A stretch of 64,000 nt of DNA from Cellulomonas sp. PhB150. Lineage in GTDB: Bacteria; Actinomycetota; Actinomycetes; Actinomycetales; Cellulomonadaceae. Positions within the stretch are counted from its first letter, which is position 1; every line of letters begins with the position of its first letter. The stretch lies in assembly GCF_003755175.1 (NCBI RefSeq), contig NZ_RKHX01000001.1, positions 1,364,001 to 1,428,000 of the forward strand. The letters run 5' to 3'. The notes beneath the pieces were generated by a model that worked only from the letters and a program-made list of their open reading frames with translations, was not told the DNA's origin and ran no database searches. The translations under genes were made by a program, and so were the position numbers. Positions 62,120-64,000 of the stretch are shown here, piece after piece.

Positions 62120-63294
62120 GCGGCCCCCGCCCGCCGTCCCGAGCGAAGTCCCCACCGCTCCGCGAGCGCGGACCACGCCGTCCCTCGCACGGTCGCTCCC
62201 CCGGGGTCGGCACTGATCGCCGTCGCCACCTCCAGCCCGCCGGGCGCGCGCCGGACGACGCCGACCTCGGCCAGGTACCGCGTCGCACCGGACCGCCGCA
62301 GGTGGAGGACCGCGTCGAAGGCGCTGGCCGCCTGGGCGTGCACGGCCTCGCGGCTCAGGCCCGCGAGCGCGCCGAGCGCCTCGAGCCGGGCCGGGACGTC
62401 GGCCGCCGCGTTGGCGTGCAGGGTCGCGCACCCTCCGTCGTGCCCGGTGTTGAGCGCGGTCATCACGTCGCCGACCTCAGCGCCTCGGCACTCCCCCAGC
62501 ACGATCCGGTCCGGCCTCATCCGCATGGCGTGCCGGACGAGGTCGCCGAGGTCGACGCGCCCGGCTCCGTCGACGTTGGGTCGCCGAGCGACAAGCCGGA
62601 CGACGTGCGGGTGCCCGCACTCGAGCTCCCCGGCCTCCTCGATGAGCACGATGCGCTCGTCGGGCGGCACGACGGCGAGCATCGCCGCGAGCAGCGTGGT
62701 CTTGCCGGCCCCGGTCGCGCCGCACACCAGCAGGTTGGCGCGCCGCTCGACCAGGGCGCGGACCAGCGGGGCGAGCGGCGGGGCCAGCGTCCCGGACGCC
62801 ACGAGGGCGTCGAGCGTGAACGCCTGCCGTCGCACCGCACGCAGGCTGATCACGGTCCCGCCGTCCGCGATCGGCGGCAGCACCGCGTGCAGGCGCGTCC
62901 CGTCGGGCAGCCGTGCGTCGACCGCGGGTTCGGCGTCGTCGAGCCGCGCCCCACCGGCTGCCGCCAGGCGGACCGCGAGCGCACGGACGTCGGCGGCGGT
63001 CCCGAGATCGACGTCCGTGCGCGCCAGACGGCCGGCTCGCTCCACCCAGACGTCGCGCGGCCCGTTGACCAGGACGTCCGTCACCGACCGGTCGTCGAGC
63101 AGCGCCTGCAGCGGCCCGGCGCCCAGCATCGCGTCGCGGACCGAGCGGACGAGCTCCGCCGCGGTCGACGACCCGAGCAGCCGCCCTCGCGCACGGGCCG
63201 CGTCCTCGACGGCGTGGGTGATGGCCTCGTCCGACACCGCGCCCGCCCCACCGAGCGCGGTCCGGACGGCGTGGAGCACCTCGTCGTCGCTCAC
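62116..63294 (-). CDS. tadA: TadA/CpaF-family pilus assembly ATPase
   Basis: 392-residue secretion ATPase that powers pilin assembly. Walker A GATGAGKTTLLAAM (about residue 205), Asp box LIEEAGELECGHPHVVRL, Walker B RPDRIVLGECRG and the His box GHDGGCATLHANAAADVPARLEALG are intact. N-terminal DVLVNGPRDVWVERAGRL is typical CpaF. GTG start at 63294 overlaps the upstream CpaE-like stop as GTGA. Confidence 0.95.
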   Translation of the reverse strand: MSDDEVLHAVRTALGGAGAVSDEAITHAVEDAARARGRLLGSSTAAELVRSVRDAMLGAGPLQALLDDRSVTDVLVNGPRDVWVERAGRLARTDVDLGTAADVRALAVRLAAAGGARLDDAEPAVDARLPDGTRLHAVLPPIADGGTVISLRAVRRQAFTLDALVASGTLAPPLAPLVRALVERRANLLVCGATGAGKTTLLAAMLAVVPPDERIVLIEEAGELECGHPHVVRLVARRPNVDGAGRVDLGDLVRHAMRMRPDRIVLGECRGAEVGDVMTALNTGHDGGCATLHANAAADVPARLEALGALAGLSREAVHAQAASAFDAVLHLRRSGATRYLAEVGVVRRAPGGLEVATAISADPGGATVRGTAWSALAERWGLRSGRRAGAA

Positions 63295-64000
63295 GATGCC
63301 GCCGGACCGAGCAACCGTCCGGGCGGGCGTTCGAGGGCCCGCACGACCGCCGACACCGCGCGGGCCGCCCGCCCGGCCAGCCGCAGACCGCCGTGCTCGA
63401 TCGACGCCGCGACCCGCCGGTCCTCCGGCCAGGTCGCCGCGACGGGCAGCCCGAGCGCCCGACCCACCTCGGCGACGCCCATCCCCCCGGGCGCGGGTCC
63501 GCGGACGACGAGCACCACCGGGACGTCGGGGAGCCGCTCCAGCAGTGCGAGCGCCCCCGCCACGGCCGCCAGATCGCGCGGGACCACGACCACGACGACG
63601 TCGCACGGCACGGCTCGGCCCGCGAGGACGTCGCCCCGGCCGAGGTCGAGCACCATCGCGCCGAGCACCGAGCCGAGCCCTCGGAGCACGTCACGCACGA
63701 CGTCCTCGTCGGGCTGGCCTGCCCCGGGCACCGAGGCCGCCGCGCCGAGGACGGCGCACGACCCCCACCGTGGCAGCAGGTCGACGACCTCGGCGCCCGG
63801 CACCTCACCCCGAGCCCCCGCGAGGTCCGGCCACCTCCCGCCCGGCACGCGCTCGGTCCCGAGCAGCAGGTCGAGCCCGACCGACGCCCGGTCGAGCGAC
63901 ACCAGCGCGGTCGCGGTGGAGCGGGAGAGTCGTTGGGCGACCCCGGCCGCGAGGACCGACGCCCCGACGCCGCCGCGGGCGCCGAGCACCCCGACGACCC
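63291..64000 (-). CDS. CpaE/Ssd-like MinD-family ATPase (partial, 5' end outside window)
   Basis: The frame is open to the window edge. The visible part begins VVGVLGARGGVGASVLAAGVA, a deviant Walker A in which the usual Lys of GKGGxGK is Arg and GKT/S is GAS, as known for actinobacterial Ssd (Rv3660c-type) proteins. Walker A' Asp region SLDRASVGLDLLLG and Walker B-like MVLDLGRGDVLA follow. Probable role: localisation or regulation of the Tad system, or septum-site control. Expected to be about 340-400 residues in full; about 236 are visible. Confidence 0.88.
   Translation of the reverse strand, partial: VVGVLGARGGVGASVLAAGVAQRLSRSTATALVSLDRASVGLDLLLGTERVPGGRWPDLAGARGEVPGAEVVDLLPRWGSCAVLGAAASVPGAGQPDEDVVRDVLRGLGSVLGAMVLDLGRGDVLAGRAVPCDVVVVVVPRDLAAVAGALALLERLPDVPVVLVVRGPAPGGMGVAEVGRALGLPVAATWPEDRRVAASIEHGGLRLAGRAARAVSAVVRALERPPGRLLGPAAS

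Overview
The window is about 72% G+C. Its gene content (secreted plant-polysaccharide hydrolases, L-arabinose catabolism, a K+-independent H+-pyrophosphatase, an anaerobic class III ribonucleotide reductase and a mycobacterial-type Tad/helicase block) points to a facultatively anaerobic, plant-biomass-degrading actinobacterium, most probably Cellulomonas or a close relative. The genus is inferred from content, not from a database match. No rRNA, tRNA, insertion sequence, prophage or CRISPR array was seen.

1-15,480 (all minus strand): an alpha-arabinan and L-arabinose module. It holds the start of a secreted LamG-type protein, a large secreted GH51 alpha-L-arabinofuranosidase, a furanose-type sugar ABC transporter (binding protein, double ATPase, two permeases, resembling E. 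coli ytfQRT-yjfF), a DeoR-family regulator and an araB-araD-araA operon. The transporter and araBDA promoters share a lac-type palindrome (TGTKAGCGYTMACA), so they probably form one regulon.

15,482-35,740: a second arabinose-polymer module that I read as a beta-L-arabinooligosaccharide (plant hydroxyproline-rich glycoprotein) utilisation locus. It has a 2,085-residue secreted MGH1-like enzyme that I infer to be GH121-like, a 1,376-residue secreted GH43, a binding protein with two MalFG-type permeases, and a cytoplasmic GH127 beta-L-arabinofuranosidase whose catalytic Glu/Cys set is intact. Three LacI regulators accompany it, two of them close paralogues. This parallels the Bifidobacterium HypBA system, except that the secreted enzymes carry several discoidin, Ig-like and C-terminal tandem-repeat modules. 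Released arabinose would enter araBDA.

35,750-49,673: proC; a five-gene MacAB-like export operon with two membrane-fusion proteins and a DUF5666-like lipoprotein; a DUF-type methyltransferase; a short acidic protein; two membrane proteins that each end in a domain resembling the ribosomal L7/L12 C-terminal domain, flanking a luciferase-like monooxygenase; and hppA.

49,876-56,841: a SigE-type ECF sigma factor with a membrane-anchored partner, the anaerobic RNR pair nrdD-nrdG preceded by a repeat-rich regulatory region with two NrdR-box-like sites, and the pxpABC 5-oxoprolinase operon.

56,946-64,000: an MrfA-like helicase convergent with a translationally coupled tad operon (CpaE/Ssd-like, TadA, TadB, TadC, DUF4244, TadE, TadE-like), in the order known from Mycobacterium Rv3660c-Rv3649.
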